DNA from: Telopea speciosissima
Taxonomy: Eukaryota; Streptophyta; Magnoliopsida; Proteales; Proteaceae
Length of the DNA stretch: 64,000 nucleotides
Direction of reading: 5' to 3'
NCBI RefSeq assembly: GCF_018873765.1
Contig: NC_057925.1
Coordinates: forward strand, 12,163,568-12,227,567
In this document: positions 21,794 through 33,155 of the stretch, piece after piece
Layout of the letters: each line of letters begins with the position of its first letter
How positions within the stretch are numbered: the first letter of the stretch is position 1
Notes under the pieces: model-generated
What the model was told of the DNA's origin: nothing
Databases searched by the model: none
What the model saw: the letters and a program-made list of their open reading frames with translations, nothing else
Program-made: the position numbers and the translations under genes

Positions 21794-23633
21794 TCAAGTG
21801 GCGGCTTTTATCGCTCTTCGATTTCTCTTTTCACCGATAACAATCTTCGTGTCGTGACCGATGTCCTTATGGAATTGGCAATACTTGTTGGGATTCCGAG
21901 ATGACCCCGCTTGCATCGGTCGGGGTCGGCGGATGTACCCCCATCTTGTATTTGCATCGGGATCTCCTTGCGAGATGCATTCAATGGCGTGTAGTCGGGG
22001 CTCGAGCTCGATCCGACTCGGCTCGGCGATCCGTCCTTGGCCTTTGTCTCTCTCTCGGTCACCGGTTGTCGGCCTTTTCTTGTCGGCACGACCTTCGTTG
22101 CCCTTCCGGGCTTGGAGGACCTCGGCCATGTTTGCAAACTCGTTGCACCTCTCCAAGAGCTCGGCCAGGTTTCTTGTCGGCTTCGGGCCAAGTCCTTGAT
22201 GAGGTCCATGTCGGCCAATCCGTTGCTCATAGCCGTATGGGCCGTGGCCTCATCCAAATCCTTGATATCTAAGGATTCCTTGTTGAAGCGGGAGACGAAT
22301 GCTCGGATCGACTCGTCGGGCCTTTGCTTCACGCTAAGGAGGTTGACCGTGGTCTTCTTATGTTTCATGCTACTCGGAAGCGCGTGACAAAGGCTCGACA
22401 GAGTTGAGCGAAGCTTTTATGGAATTGGCGGCAACCAGGAAAACCATGAGGTCGCCGCGCCCTTGAGGGATGCAGGAAGGCTCGCAAGAAACGATCTCGG
22501 TTCCCCGTACATGGTCATCATCGCATTAAAGTAGTTGATGTGATCTCGGTCGGTTGTCCCGTCATACCTGCCAAACGGGGAGGTTTGAAACCGTGTGGTA
22601 GCGGCGCGGTCATGATCTCGGGAGGATAAGGGTGACGCCCAACCAAAGAGTAGGCATCCGGGGTCGCTTGTTTCTTCAATCCCTCCACTTGCTCGGCCAA
22701 GTCTCGTAGCCGTTTCTCCGCTCGGTTTCAGGTGTTCGGCCAACCAGCTCCTCGGCCCGTGGAAGATGGGGTCGGTCATCCCGTTGTGGTCGGCCATTCG
22801 GTCAGCTCGGTCCTCCCCATCCTTCCTTGTTCTTCTTCTTCTTGGAAGTTGGACCCTGGGACTACCCCGTTGTTCTTCTCGGGGAGGTGAGCTCGGACGC
22901 CGGGGAGTATGACGCGATCCCTCTCCATGCCTCGGTGCGCGCCTTTCAACCGGGTCTTTCCTTTGTTCTCGGAATATCCTTGGCGGTTCGTCCTCTCCGA
23001 TCCGTCCGTAAAATACCGACCTCCTTGCTCTGAGCCGGCTGGTTCGATTTCATGCCCCGCTCGCGGGCTTTGGCGATGTTCTTGTTCACCCTGGCCGAGC
23101 GCCTCTGGGCGCGGAGGTGGAGTCTTCGACGAGACGGATGCGAGGACGCAGCCCGACTCGGCTCGGCCCTACGTCGGCCACCATTTTGCTGCAAGTTTCT
23201 TTCGGCCGCGCACCGAGCCGGAGGGGCGTGGCTAGCGGGCTGGCCCATCAGCCCTCCTCGGGCCATCCGGTTCATGAAGGTGCGCAGCATCTCGTTGGTG
23301 TGGAGCATCCGCACTGCAAATCCATAACTGCCGATTATTTGCCGGGCTTACGGGTCCAAATTCTCCGGCAAGGGTGGCGGTGCAGGTAGGACATTCCCGT
23401 CTAAACTTGGCTCGGCCTGCACCGGCTAGCCGCGGCCGTGGTTAGTGCACCTCCCCATTCCCGCTCTCCGGAGGTGGAATGGTGCCCGTGATGGGCTGCG
23501 CACCACCCGCCCTAGGGGTCTTCTGTTTATCCTCGCCGTGAGGCTTCGGGGCGGCGATTGTCTCGTCGGCACAACGGGTTGCGGCCCCTCCGACGGGAAG
23601 TAGAGCCATGTCGCCCGACCTCGTATGCACCAT
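21794..23633 (-). pseudogene. Gag of the Tat element
   Basis: A plausible start is ATG 23633 (MVHTRSGDMALLPVGG), about 50 bp after the primer site. Core Gag blocks are GRYDGTTDRDHINYFNAMM and LPASLKGAATSWFSWLPP at 22417-22600, then RPDESIRAFVSRFNKESLDI near 22300 and KYCQFHKDIGHDT at about 21880. Spread over at least three frames. Confidence 0.75.
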
Positions 23634-23682
23634 TATTATTGTTCTAGGAATGGGCGTAAACGACGAGGCTTGTTGATGTCGT

Positions 23683-23699
23683 TCCCACAGACGGCGCCA
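23683..23699 (-). other. Primer-binding site of the Tat element
   Basis: Minus-strand TGGCGCCGTCTGTGGGA, four bases after the 5' LTR; its TGGCGCC start is usual for Tat/Athila-type elements. The tRNA species is not assigned. Confidence 0.7.
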
Positions 23700-23703
23700 A
23701 ATC

Positions 23704-24378
23704 TGTTGCGTGTGAAAACCTCCGGTACTTGGTTCGCCCGCGGATGAACCTGCAAAAACCAAGCAATGAGCGCGAGAGGGCCGGTGTGGCTCCGCCTAGG
23801 ACTCTCCGATGCTCAAGTCAGTCTTCAACGCGACACAGAATCGCGTAGTAAAAAGCAAGATGTGGAATAGAGCTCCATACCGGGTATTTATAGAGTAAGT
23901 AGGAGATGAGACGGTTGGGAGAGTCCCGATATGGTAGGAGTCCTTCTTTCGGAAGGTTCTCTCGCGTAAAGCGGAGTGGAGAGTTATTTTGGGGCCGGAC
24001 TCTTATTAAGGTAAGAGTCCATGTAGAGTGTGATTCGTGTTGCGCGGGATCGTGGCTCGGTCCTTATCCCGTGATTCTCGGGATGTGCCGACGTGGTCCG
24101 GAGATCCCGGTGGGGTGCTATGGGAGTCTCAATGGAGGAGGGCTCGTCCTACGAGGTCGGCCCGTGGGGTCGGCCATGGAGGTCGGCTAGGAGTCCTTGG
24201 CTGACCCGTATAATCTCGGCCTCAGTCGCCGGAAAGCTCGCACAAACCAGGCTTTGTCAGGTGACTTATCGGATATGGGGTCGGCCCAATTTCCTGCTCG
24301 GCCCAACTCGGTTCTCGGACTGAGGTCGGGTCGGCCACGTGGCAGCCTCTGATAGGTGGGGTGTTTTATGCCCCATCA
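23704..24378 (-). repeat. 5' LTR of the Tat element
   Basis: 675 bp. Compared with 13422-14094 there are about a dozen substitutions and about a dozen small indels by hand alignment. TATAAATA on the minus strand at 23885-23892. Confidence 0.93.
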
Positions 24379-24383
24379 ACAAC

Positions 24384-26768
24384 AATGACAACAACACCAG
24401 CCATAGTCCGACAGAATGTACTTTGACGATGCGGTACTCTATTTATTGGAATTATGAAACTCGAGCTATAATTTGCCATTCTTTGAATTTGAGCATTTCC
24501 TCTTTTTTTTCTTTTTTTTCTTTTTTTTTTTTTCCTATTATTATAAAAGTTTGATCCCATAACTTTTGATAGAGCTAAACAGGATTGTTTAATCTTTGTG
24601 ATTGATTGTACCACACATGGGTTCTGGGTCTTTGGAATTTAGTAACGCTGTACCTTTTGCTGCCATTTTCCTCATCTCTAGAGAGGATCTTATGTGCTTT
24701 TCACTCTCAAGTGATCCTCCTCAGTGAAACCATGCATGTGTGGTGCGGGAATTGTTTGTTGGAAACTATCTGATCTTTTTCAGTAGACTGGTAAAGAGTG
24801 GGAAGAAGGAATTGCTTAAGCTAGCAGAGAGTGTGACAACAAAGTGTAACAGTGAGGAGGGATCACAAACGATGGGGGGTAGCAGGGGATCATGGTGGAG
24901 GCGTGGGTGGGGGGTGAAACAGCAATGCAAAGTTGTAAAAATCATTATGCACATAGGTATATCAAACATATTTCTTAGTAGACATCCTATTATGTCTATT
25001 GGTTACCAAACGATTTTTATGTTTTGATTAAAAATGTTTTTCATTAATGATTTTTGTTAAATAAACAAAAATCAAAAATAAAAATGATACCAAAGAGAGC
25101 CTAAGGATATATGATGAATATCATGAACAGATTACAACAAATTAAATATATACTTCCACAATCCTCGACCGTCATTTCTTGGATGGTCTGCTTCACATGA
25201 ATGAAATTGGCATTAATCACTAACCGATTGAACAAATTGAGGGAGGCCATGTATTTTGTTTTTTATTTATATTTCTAGTTATTATCTTATCAAGTGTAGG
25301 CTGGTTCTGATGATTAGATTAGGCTGTGGAAATTTTAAGGTCGTGGGGCTTTAATGGAGGTTATGGAAACTAGAGTTTTTGGTTCTATGATCTGAAGGGG
25401 CTCTAATAGGGATCGAGTGGGGGTCCTAATAAGGGGAACTGATGATCCATTAATTTGATTTCTTTCAACAAAATGAAACCGATCCATTTTAAAATTAAAA
25501 CTAGAGCTCTTTTCTCATATTAAATTTCTTTTTCCTTTATTTTTCAGTTAAGATTCAAGTGAGAAATCATTCTAAAATTAAATACGATTTACAAGGATTG
25601 TTTCCGTACATCATGCATGGTCATGCAAAAAACATGCAAAAGGTTTTGTGCATGACCATCCAGGATGCACTGTCATGCACACCCGTTGGATGGGTATAAG
25701 GGTCCACGGTGCATCCCCTCACCCCCATCCGATGGCTATGTGTATGGCCATGCATCATGTACGATAATGCACAAAACCTCTTCCCAAAGAGAATTAAATG
25801 GGACATTAAACATCAAACCCCCGGCTTAAGCTACAGTTTAAAAAAAAAAAGAATCAATTTTTGTACTTTAATCATTATTTTTCTTTCTTGTTTTTTCCAA
25901 GATCGCATGTAGTATATTCTTACAAAACCATGGATTTATGTATTTAATTTTTAGCTTAAGGAATCCACTTTGGGCACTTTATTTGTGTCTTCTTTCAATT
26001 TTCTTTGAATCGATTGTATCATCTGCCCAGAGATATGGATACTGAACTGCTCATAATTTTGCTTTTGTCAAGTGTTATTTCATCTTTTACCAGCTTCTTC
26101 GTAGCCTCAAGTGGTTTTTTTTTTTTTTTGGTAAAATAGCCTCATGTGGTTTATTGATTATATTTTCCCACCATGAGGTTCAATGTTCAAGGCTTGGTGT
26201 TGGAATGTTATAAAGTAATGGAGGCCATAGAACCCACGATATTGTCCACTTTTCATCGATGCAAGATGACCTTTAGATAGATACCCAATGTAGATCGAGA
26301 TTTCGGTTAAAGAATCTGTAATTTTGGTTGTTGCTTGCTCTCTTCCCTGTTAATGGCACTACCGTAGGTGGGATTAGAGAGGATTTTAGCATTTTGGTAC
26401 AGGTTTTTTTTTTCTTTTTCCTGTTATGTATCCGTTTTTTCTTTAACACAAATTACCTTTTACCCAAAAAAATAATTCAAAACTTATTATAAACGATTGT
26501 TTGTTGATTTGTTATAGTTTTGTATTGTTTCAAATAAAATAGGGCACAATCATTGTATAAGCTTGGCTGGAAAAGGTATTGACTAATGGGTTTGGTTGGA
26601 TGAAACCCAATACGCGTAGCGATCTTCTTAACGGGTAATGAGAAGTTATTTGATTTAAAGTGTAAAATAATACTTTGTGTGTGGACCTAATTGCAATTAT
26701 GCCTTATTATGGGAGAAGCATAGTTGTTCTTAATTATAGGATTGATCTCATTATGTTGATTGTGTAAT
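24384..26768. repeat. Non-coding DNA; repeat at 25505-25960 with a palindromic insertion
   Basis: No gene seen. 24506-24535 is a T-rich run. 25505-25600 plus 25787-25960 match the repeat at 40-330. Between them, 25603-25786 is a palindromic insertion with arms around 'gtacatcatgcatgg' and 'ccatgcatcatgtac' and an inner pair 'aggttttgtgcat'/'atgcacaaaacct'. It behaves like a snapback MITE inserted into the older repeat. Confidence 0.5.
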
Positions 26769-26771
26769 TTA

Positions 26772-26909
26772 GGCAGCATTTGGTATGCATTCTTGGGATG
26801 CATTCTAAGTTGATTTTGTATTCTTGAACAATAAAATCAATTATTTTTACCATCTTAGAATGCGGAATCAACTAAGAATGCATTCCAAGAATGCATACCA
26901 AATGCTGCC
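26772..26909. mobile_element. Tourist-like (PIF/Harbinger) MITE
   Basis: 138 bp, nearly perfect hairpin with ends GGCAGCATTTGGTATGCATT and its reverse complement, flanked by the 3-bp duplication TTA (26769-26771 and 26910-26912). Size and TTA duplication fit Tourist-type MITEs. A related remnant lies in intron 2 of the third GDSL gene. Confidence 0.85.
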
Positions 26910-27128
26910 TTAATCTTGCAAGTTTTCCTTGCTTATAGTTGACATATTTTGTCAAGTTACCCTTGGAAAGAGATAGAGGGATAATCGGTAATAGATGTCT
27001 ATTGTCTCTTCAATCGTGTCCGAGGAACAGGTATTTGTTTTATTTTTTTTTTATTTTTATTTTTTTGAATATTGTTGCTTTTTAATTGACCAATTATTCT
27101 TATTTCCATTTTCCATGCAGAATCGACC

Positions 27129-27282
27129 GAATCCGGATCAGCTACCCACATGGGGACAGGTGGGGACAGATCTGACCCCTCCATGGGGCATGGGTCCCAC
27201 ACCCTAGAGGCGGGTCCTACACCCCCATGGAGGGTTCAGATCTGTCCCCATCCGTCCCCATGTGGGTAGCAAATCTGAACTC
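27129..27282. mobile_element. GC-rich snapback element, copy 1
   Basis: Arms begin GAATCCGGATCAGCTACCCA and pair with the other end through TGGGTAGC; inner pairing includes GGGGACAGATCTGA. The 7-bp AATCGAC flanks both sides (27121-27127 and 27284-27290). The same element occurs at 56743-56896. It has no coding capacity. Confidence 0.75.
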
Positions 27283-27787
27283 AAATCGACGAGCCTGAGC
27301 CCAATAGGGCTGGGCTGGGCCTATGTTCCTGCCAGGGTCGGGCTGGGTTCAGTGTTTTCTTGGCCATGACAGGGGTGAGCCAGGCCTGGGTTGAAGCCAG
27401 CCTGACCCTGCATTATATAGACTGTGAATCTGTGATGGGCTTTGTTAAGTAGGCTTCATAGTGTATCAAAGTGGTGGATATATATTCTTTTATGTACAAT
27501 AACAGATAATAAAGCCTGGATTTTGTTAAGTGGGCTGTGATGGGCTTTGTTAATTCCACTACTTAATGGGCCATCAACCATGAGATTCAAGGTCAATTAG
27601 GATCGGGCCCGGGTTGGGAAAACCTTGCCAAGGTTGGATTGGGTTGAGGGTATGGTTGGCCCTGGCAGGATCGGGCTGGGCTTGGGTTTAGGTCCAAGGG
27701 TTGGGTTAGGGTTAAGGCCATGCCTGCCCCAGCCCATCCCGTTGACACCCCTAGATGGTGGATATTTTCAAAGTTTTTATTTTTTTG

Positions 27788-27968
27788 GATGAAACAAACA
27801 AACAAAGTGAAGTGTAATCACACAAACCACACACCAATCCCAAAAGGTTAACGACTTTTGGAACCGTGGAATGGCGGATATACACCACACACACCCAATG
27901 TGGGACTAAACCCACCCCCTTTTTCTTTTGATGAAACAAACAAACAAAGTGAAGTGTAATCACACAAA
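27788..27968. repeat. 39-bp direct repeat flanking 103 bp
   Basis: The block 'gatgaaacaaacaaacaaag' plus 'tgaagtgtaatcacacaaa' occurs at 27788-27826 and 27930-27968. A shortened version ('gatgaaagtgtaatcacac') is at about 49786. Confidence 0.8.
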
Positions 27969-28095
27969 GGGATAGCTTAGTTGGCAAGAATCACCACTTT
28001 ATTATTAAGAGGTCAGGAGCTCACTCTCCTTAATTGGGGACTACCTATCAAAAAAAGTTGTTATATTAGACTAACCAAACGGTGTAACAATAAAA

Positions 28096-28256
28096 TAGGG
28101 CCAAGCCCGGCCCGCCCTATCCTAAGTCTAACCGGACCTAAGCTAAAAATATCTCAACCCGAACTAAGGTCAGACCAGGCTTGTGCTGAGCCTTGGGCCC
28201 TTGGGGATCTTGAGTTGGGCTTGGGTTTTGAAAAACCCGACCATGTTGCACCCTTA
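28096..28256. mobile_element. Short hAT-like element rich in GCCC motifs
   Basis: Starts TAGGGCCAAGC and ends TTGCACCCTTA; the flanks do not give a clean duplication. A neighbouring GGGTTGGG-rich stretch ending TTGACACCCCTA at 27753 looks related. Confidence 0.35.
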
Positions 28257-28385
28257 TTAAAAATTGTAAAAACATGATGGAAAATCATATCCCCACAAAT
28301 GTGGAACCCATTGCCGTCGGAACAAATTTTCCTGCCACAGGGCATTGTCTATTGGGACCCAAACATTGTAAGTATATCAAACCAA

Positions 28386-28450
28386 CCCCCACCGACACCG
28401 ACACCGACACCGCCACCGCCACCACCACTCCTACCCCCACACCCCACACC
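28386..28450. repeat. CCGACA/CCACC-type microsatellite
   Basis: Runs of ACCGAC, CCGCCA and CCACACCCC units, C-rich on the plus strand. Confidence 0.7.
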
Positions 28451-28533
28451 CCAAAGAATGAAGAAAGAAAAAATATACGTGAAAATCCGATAACTTTTTT
28501 ATCCATTGTTTCAAATTTGCTATATATATATAT

Positions 28534-28702
28534 GGGAAATAGTTTTCTATACAGGAGTGTGGCATACGCCAGTACTCCCATGTGTCTATCTCTCTCTTCC
28601 TTAAAATAAGGGGACAAAGGTGTCTTTTCACATGAGGAGGAGATAGATAGACTCATGGGAGTGCTAACGTAGGCCACACTCCCAAATAGAAAACTTTTTC
28701 CC
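28534..28702. mobile_element. Snapback element in a TA run
   Basis: Arms GGGAAATAGTTTTCTAT and AATAGAAAACTTTTTCCC pair, as do 'gagtgtggc'/'gccacactc' and 'gtactcccatg'/'catgggagtgc'. TATATATA lies on both sides, so the target was TA-rich. A relative starts at about 28717. Confidence 0.65.
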
Positions 28703-28789
28703 TATATATATTTAGGGAGAATGTTTTCTACGTGGGACGCATGAGCCACACCAACATACAACAGAGGTTAGAACCTCATATTTTTAAAA

Positions 28790-29310
28790 TCAAACTTTCA
28801 AAGCACGGTTGTCATGATGTTATTCTTCCATTTGTTATTGTAGATTTCTAAGTTCAGGCATATAATCATTGGATTAAAATATATATATATATATTGGTAA
28901 ATTAACTATAGTATTACACGTTTTGGTTAACAAGAACACACACGTTATATGATAAGGAGAGGTGCATTGACAATCGTTATTTAATTAATCACAAGTTACT
29001 AATGTGATCTTATTATACATATTAAAAAGATAAATGCTTACACAAGAAGCGTGGGGGAGAAAAAAAGAGAGGAATAAAATCCAAAGCCACTTGTCATCAA
29101 GCCATTATTTTGTATTTTATTTCTTTTAAACACAAATCAATTAACTCAATCTGATTGTGCCCATTTGGCAAGTTATGATAGAAGTCAAGAAAACACAGCT
29201 TAAGACCTTTCTCCTGTCCCTACTTACCTGCTTTAAACATATTTGGAGATTCTCTTGTAGATATTACAACTGGCAGATTCTCTAATGCCAACCCTTCTGC
29301 AGACTGTTGA
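28790..29310 (+). pseudogene. GDSL esterase fragment A (upstream region and broken exon 1)
   Basis: 29199-29305 matches exon 1 of the intact GDSL genes: 'tttggagattctcttgtaga' and 'ggcagattc' are recognisable. The start codon is lost and about 75 bp between these blocks are deleted, and nothing of exons 2-5 follows. The upstream part, from about 28790 ('cggttgtcatgatgt', 'attaatcacaagtta'), matches the region upstream of fragment B at 49.7 kb, so it was duplicated with its promoter region. Confidence 0.75.
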
Positions 29311-31630
29311 AGTAGGTCATACCTATACCCTAGTATTATGACAATCATGGATTTGAGGTTATTTTGTATACCAGGGGTATTCTAATAATTTTGCATAGTA
29401 CTTGATGTGATCTAGTATGGTTGGATATGTTTTTGATAGTCATTGATATGGTTAACAAGGGCAGTACTTGGGTGACGGAGGAAATGGAAGGCAGGAAAGT
29501 CGCTTGGGAAATATTTCTATCTATTTTATATCTGTTACGTGCAATCATTCGATCTCTACTTTAGTAAGGTAAAGCAAAGCATGCAGTTGACGAACATGAA
29601 ACCGGGGTGGTCTCGCTGGACAGAAGAATCTCTCTTTGCCAGGGTGCCCCAGAGGCACACCGACGGTTCTCGTGATCAAGGATTAGCTGGATGTGCACAG
29701 TTAGGTTTAGTTCAGGGTTTACGATGGTTTTGGCAATGTTTCATAGCACAAGGCCATTTTTGTAATTTTACATAGGCATGGTATGTCTGGTTATGGGTTC
29801 TTATGAGTTGGAGATATTTCGACATGTTTAGAATGTTTAGTATGCCTGGCATGGTGTGGAGATGCATATCATCATACATGATGGTCTTGGACCGTATGAT
29901 GTGTGGTATTATGTTTGGTAGGGTCCATATGATACGAATGTAACACTGGTGAACTGTTAACAATGTAGCAATTCGTGAGACCACATGGCCTATGGGGCAG
30001 CATGAATGGTGGCACCTGGGTTGGTGCATCAGAGCATGAGACCTGGGCAGCAGAAGGGGTCAAATGAGCATCGCAAGGGTGTCAAAGGCCCGCATATGTG
30101 CAGCAATAAGGGGCCGGTTGCAGCCGTGCAGGCAAGGGGCATGGCCCGCGCGCCTTAGGTGGCATGCCCACAAACGCTCCCACGCGCGGGGGCTAGCCAT
30201 GCCAAGCTGCAACATCTCGAGCGGCTCCTCATGTCTTGATTTTTTATGCATATGGACAGGTTTGCCCCTCAATCTTCAACTGGGTATATCTTGGGCTATA
30301 CAAGTGTGGGAGCTTGATGGTGATGAAAATGACGGTTTTGGGTTATTTTTTATGCTCTATTTTATTTGGGACAATTAGGAATTCTGGATTGCAGTATTTG
30401 GGCATTGGCTTCACTTTATGGTTTTCTAAGAGCGTCGGTGGAATACTTCAAGTGACTTAGTCCATTTTGATAATCTTTAAACCATTTTCCTTGTATTGTA
30501 AGTAGCTTACGTGGATTATTTGAGATAAAATACAAAAACTGCATGTGATGAGATGTTGAAAATGATGTTTTTAATTTGATTTTACAAGTTGCAAGTCTAG
30601 TTGAGATGGTGCTCAATAGATGTTTATTATTAAAATTGCTTATGGATAGTGGGTGCTATTGTAAAAGGGGTTAAAGTCCTTGATAGTGTTGGGATTTATC
30701 GATCAATAGCAGACTGTAAAACTAGTTGGCCCAACAATAATATCTGTCGTAGCAGTTGAATTATTGAGTGTTGTGGGATGGACATTACACCGTAGATGTA
30801 GGCATATTGTTGAACCAGGTATATCATGTTTATATTGTTTATTTGTGGATTTAGAATGTTGTGGTTTTTGCAGGATGGGCATGCAACCCTTTGTAAGCTT
30901 GGTCGCTCTTGGGTTGATGGGGAGGAGAGTGCATGCGAACTGTAGCTGGTAATTATGGACTGCTTCGATCGATGATGTTAATAGGTGATAGCAAAATAGT
31001 GATAACAGTGACAATACATGGATAACAATGTGGGGTTGTGAGCATAGTTAAGGGAAAATTTTTATTGAGCATTGATTAACTCTCTCCCCCTCTCTCTCTC
31101 TCACAGTGCCAGCCTGGGAATATAAGGGACATAGGACCAAGTGATCAGATCAAATCTGATTGAGATTGTTTGGACCACTGGCTAAAATTGCTTAAGGTTT
31201 CCCATTTTTACCAAAATTTATCGGGCAAACTGCTAGATTTTACTTCTAATGGGCTGAATATTGAGCATTATTTTCCCGTTATTTTTGCCAGTTAGAATTC
31301 AAACCGAAACCGAAAATCAATTCCGGCTGTTTAGAATCCAACCAAACAAAAACAAATCACTTCAAATTTTGTTCAAAATATGAAATCTTTTCCAGGTTCA
31401 ATTTTGGTTTCAGGGCTGAAATAGTCAGTTCAAACTGAACCAAATCGAATAAGGAACCCAATAAATTCTATTCTAATGTTTTCTAATGTTTTGATCATGT
31501 GGATGATAAATTATATTCCTTTTTAATTTGAAAAGCATGGTTGATTATGGTCCTAACAACCAAGGGTTTTTTTCATTGCTGAAGATGCAAAAAGTTTGCC
31601 CAAGCACTTAAAATATGATCGAAACCGAAT
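29311..31630. repeat. Non-coding DNA with a possible Copia LTR remnant
   Basis: No gene seen. 30760-30830 carries 'acaccgtagatgtaggcat' followed by 'gttgaaccaggtatatcatg', the layout of the R-U5 segment of plant Copia LTRs on the plus strand. Ends and target duplication could not be placed. 31081-31105 is a (TC)n run. Confidence 0.3.
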
Positions 31631-31636
31631 AGAAAT

Positions 31637-32085
31637 TAGAGATGTAAACAAATCAAATACTGATTGGATACGAATCGAATATGATCGCATCCGGATATTT
31701 CATGATCAAATACGGATATCCCTCTAAACGGATATAAATGCGAACCGAATTCTGATTTTCGACTATCCGTTAATATCCCTGACTTGTGCAACCGAGGCCT
31801 TCCTTCCCTGGCAAATATGATTCACTTTGAATCCATGTCTTTTAGTTGTCATAGTTTCATGATTCTCATTTTCTTATTTCCTTAGAACTTGTTGAATCTT
31901 CATAAACCCTCAAGAGCATTAGTTTTTTAATTTTTTATTATTAGTTGGATATCGATTTGGGTCGGATACTTTTTTTTCCGGATTATTCAAATTTTTTCCG
32001 GATATCACCAAAGGGATATGGATACCCCTAAACAAATGGAGATGCGAACTGAATTCGGATTTATGAATTTCCCTTTACATCCCTA
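31637..32085. mobile_element. hAT-like non-autonomous element
   Basis: Starts TAGAGATGTAAAC and ends TTTACATCCCTA; flanks ATAGAAAT and CTACAAAT agree at 6 of 8 positions, consistent with an old 8-bp duplication. No transposase. Confidence 0.55.
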
Positions 32086-32403
32086 CTACAAATCAAGTCA
32101 AAACCGACTAAAGCCGAACCATGTCGGTTCTCATGGAGCCCAAACATTCTAAACATGTCTAAATCATCATCCCTTCCTGCATCAGTTACCCCTGCCTCCC
32201 AACACCCCCCCCCCCCCCCCTCTTGTTTAGACAAAATTTCAACGCACAGCTGTAGATTTCTTTATCTTATATGTACAATTCATTTTTAAAATACAAATAC
32301 CTGTTTAAGTTCAGAGGTGAAGGCCTTTCACTAAATTCTATAGCATCAAACGTTTTGGGTTAACGACAAATGAAATATGTTTAAGGGATTGAATTAACAA
32401 TAA

Positions 32404-32807
32404 TGTTAGAGCAAACACTAATCAAAACACGAAAAGAAACAAAAACAAAGTAAGACGACACGGAGATTTAACGTGGTTCATACACCGGCCAGTATGGTGT
32501 GTTAAATCCACAGGCAAAGGCGAAGCTATTTCACTATGTAAATCAGAGGAATTTACAATGGAGATCCCTCAAGAACACCCAAAATGGCACTGTTGCTCTC
32601 TCCCAGAAACCCCAAATCTCACTTCTCTTTACAATAAAGCGGGTAAAGAATATAAATTCTCCTCCATTAGATCGAGTCGAACCGTATCACCCCAAGTCCC
32701 CCGCTACCATCATAAATCTCAGAAAAAGTTTTATTCAGGTCGCCACCAAAAATGTCAAAGCGAATCATTCTTTGAAACGAATCCAAGAATTCAAGACATA
32801 CATAACA
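32404..32807 (-). mobile_element. Copia solo LTR
   Basis: 404 bp, starts TGTTA and ends TAACA, with a perfect 5-bp target duplication AATAA (32399-32403 and 32808-32812). It contains 'gagatttaacgtggttc', the reverse of the gaaccacgttaaat motif typical of Copia LTRs and also present in the Copia LTR at 51044-51368. There is no internal domain, so it is what remains after LTR-LTR recombination. It ends 348 bp before the start codon of GDSL gene 1. Confidence 0.8.
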
Positions 32808-33106
32808 AATAATACTTTGATTAATCACGAGTAACTAATGCGAATATGCGTTCTTATCATGCATAGCAATATGATAATTTATAGAGGAATCCTCAGAAAT
32901 GGTAGAAGACAGAAAGGAAACAAAAAATACCAACCTGGTAACCATTTTTTTGCATTTGTTTCCTTTCAACATACAGTCAGAAACTCAATTTGCTTACTAA
33001 GAATCTATTACCAACTACTAATCTGACTTAACAGATATTGCCAGAAATTGGATAGTAACCCTTCATTATTTATTGGAGAAATAGAATTAGAATCCTTCCT
33101 CCTTCC

Positions 33107-33113
33107 TATAAAT
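33107..33113 (+). promoter_or_regulatory. TATA box of GDSL gene 1
   Basis: TATAAAT after CTTCC, 49 bp before ATG 33156. The same CTTCCTATAA block precedes gene 2 (41697) and gene 3 (59534). Confidence 0.6.
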
Positions 33114-33155
33114 CCATCCATTTGGTAACTCATGACAGAATTCAAGAAAAAAGAA

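Larger units (their letters stand above)
13422..24378 (-). mobile_element. Ty3/gypsy Tat-lineage retrotransposon, minus strand
   Basis: A 10,957-bp GC-rich element bounded by LTRs of 673 and 675 bp and a perfect 5-bp target duplication ACAAC (13417-13421 and 24379-24383). In element orientation the order is 5' LTR (23704-24378), primer site, gag, protease, RT, RNase H, a second (archaeal-type) RNase H, integrase, a long 3' region with a 66-bp tandem array and an opposite-strand ORF, polypurine tract, then 3' LTR (13422-14094). The second RNase H and the long 3' region are characteristic of Tat. The coding part carries many single-base indels and cannot make a polyprotein as it stands. Confidence 0.92.

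Noticed and set aside
27129-27282. A microRNA gene in the long hairpin
   Set aside because: The stem is near-perfect over its whole length and flanked by short duplications with a second copy elsewhere, which fits a transposon better than a miRNA precursor.
28274-28677. Pro/Thr-rich and Val-rich open frames at the CCGACA microsatellite
   Set aside because: Low-complexity artefact of the microsatellite and the neighbouring snapback.
29539-30460. Open frames around 29.5-30.5 kb
   Set aside because: No domain, low-complexity composition, no splice or promoter support.
33132-33155. Upstream in-frame ATG of GDSL gene 1
   Set aside because: It would add eight charged residues before the signal peptide, and the equivalent position in the paralogues is not an in-frame start.
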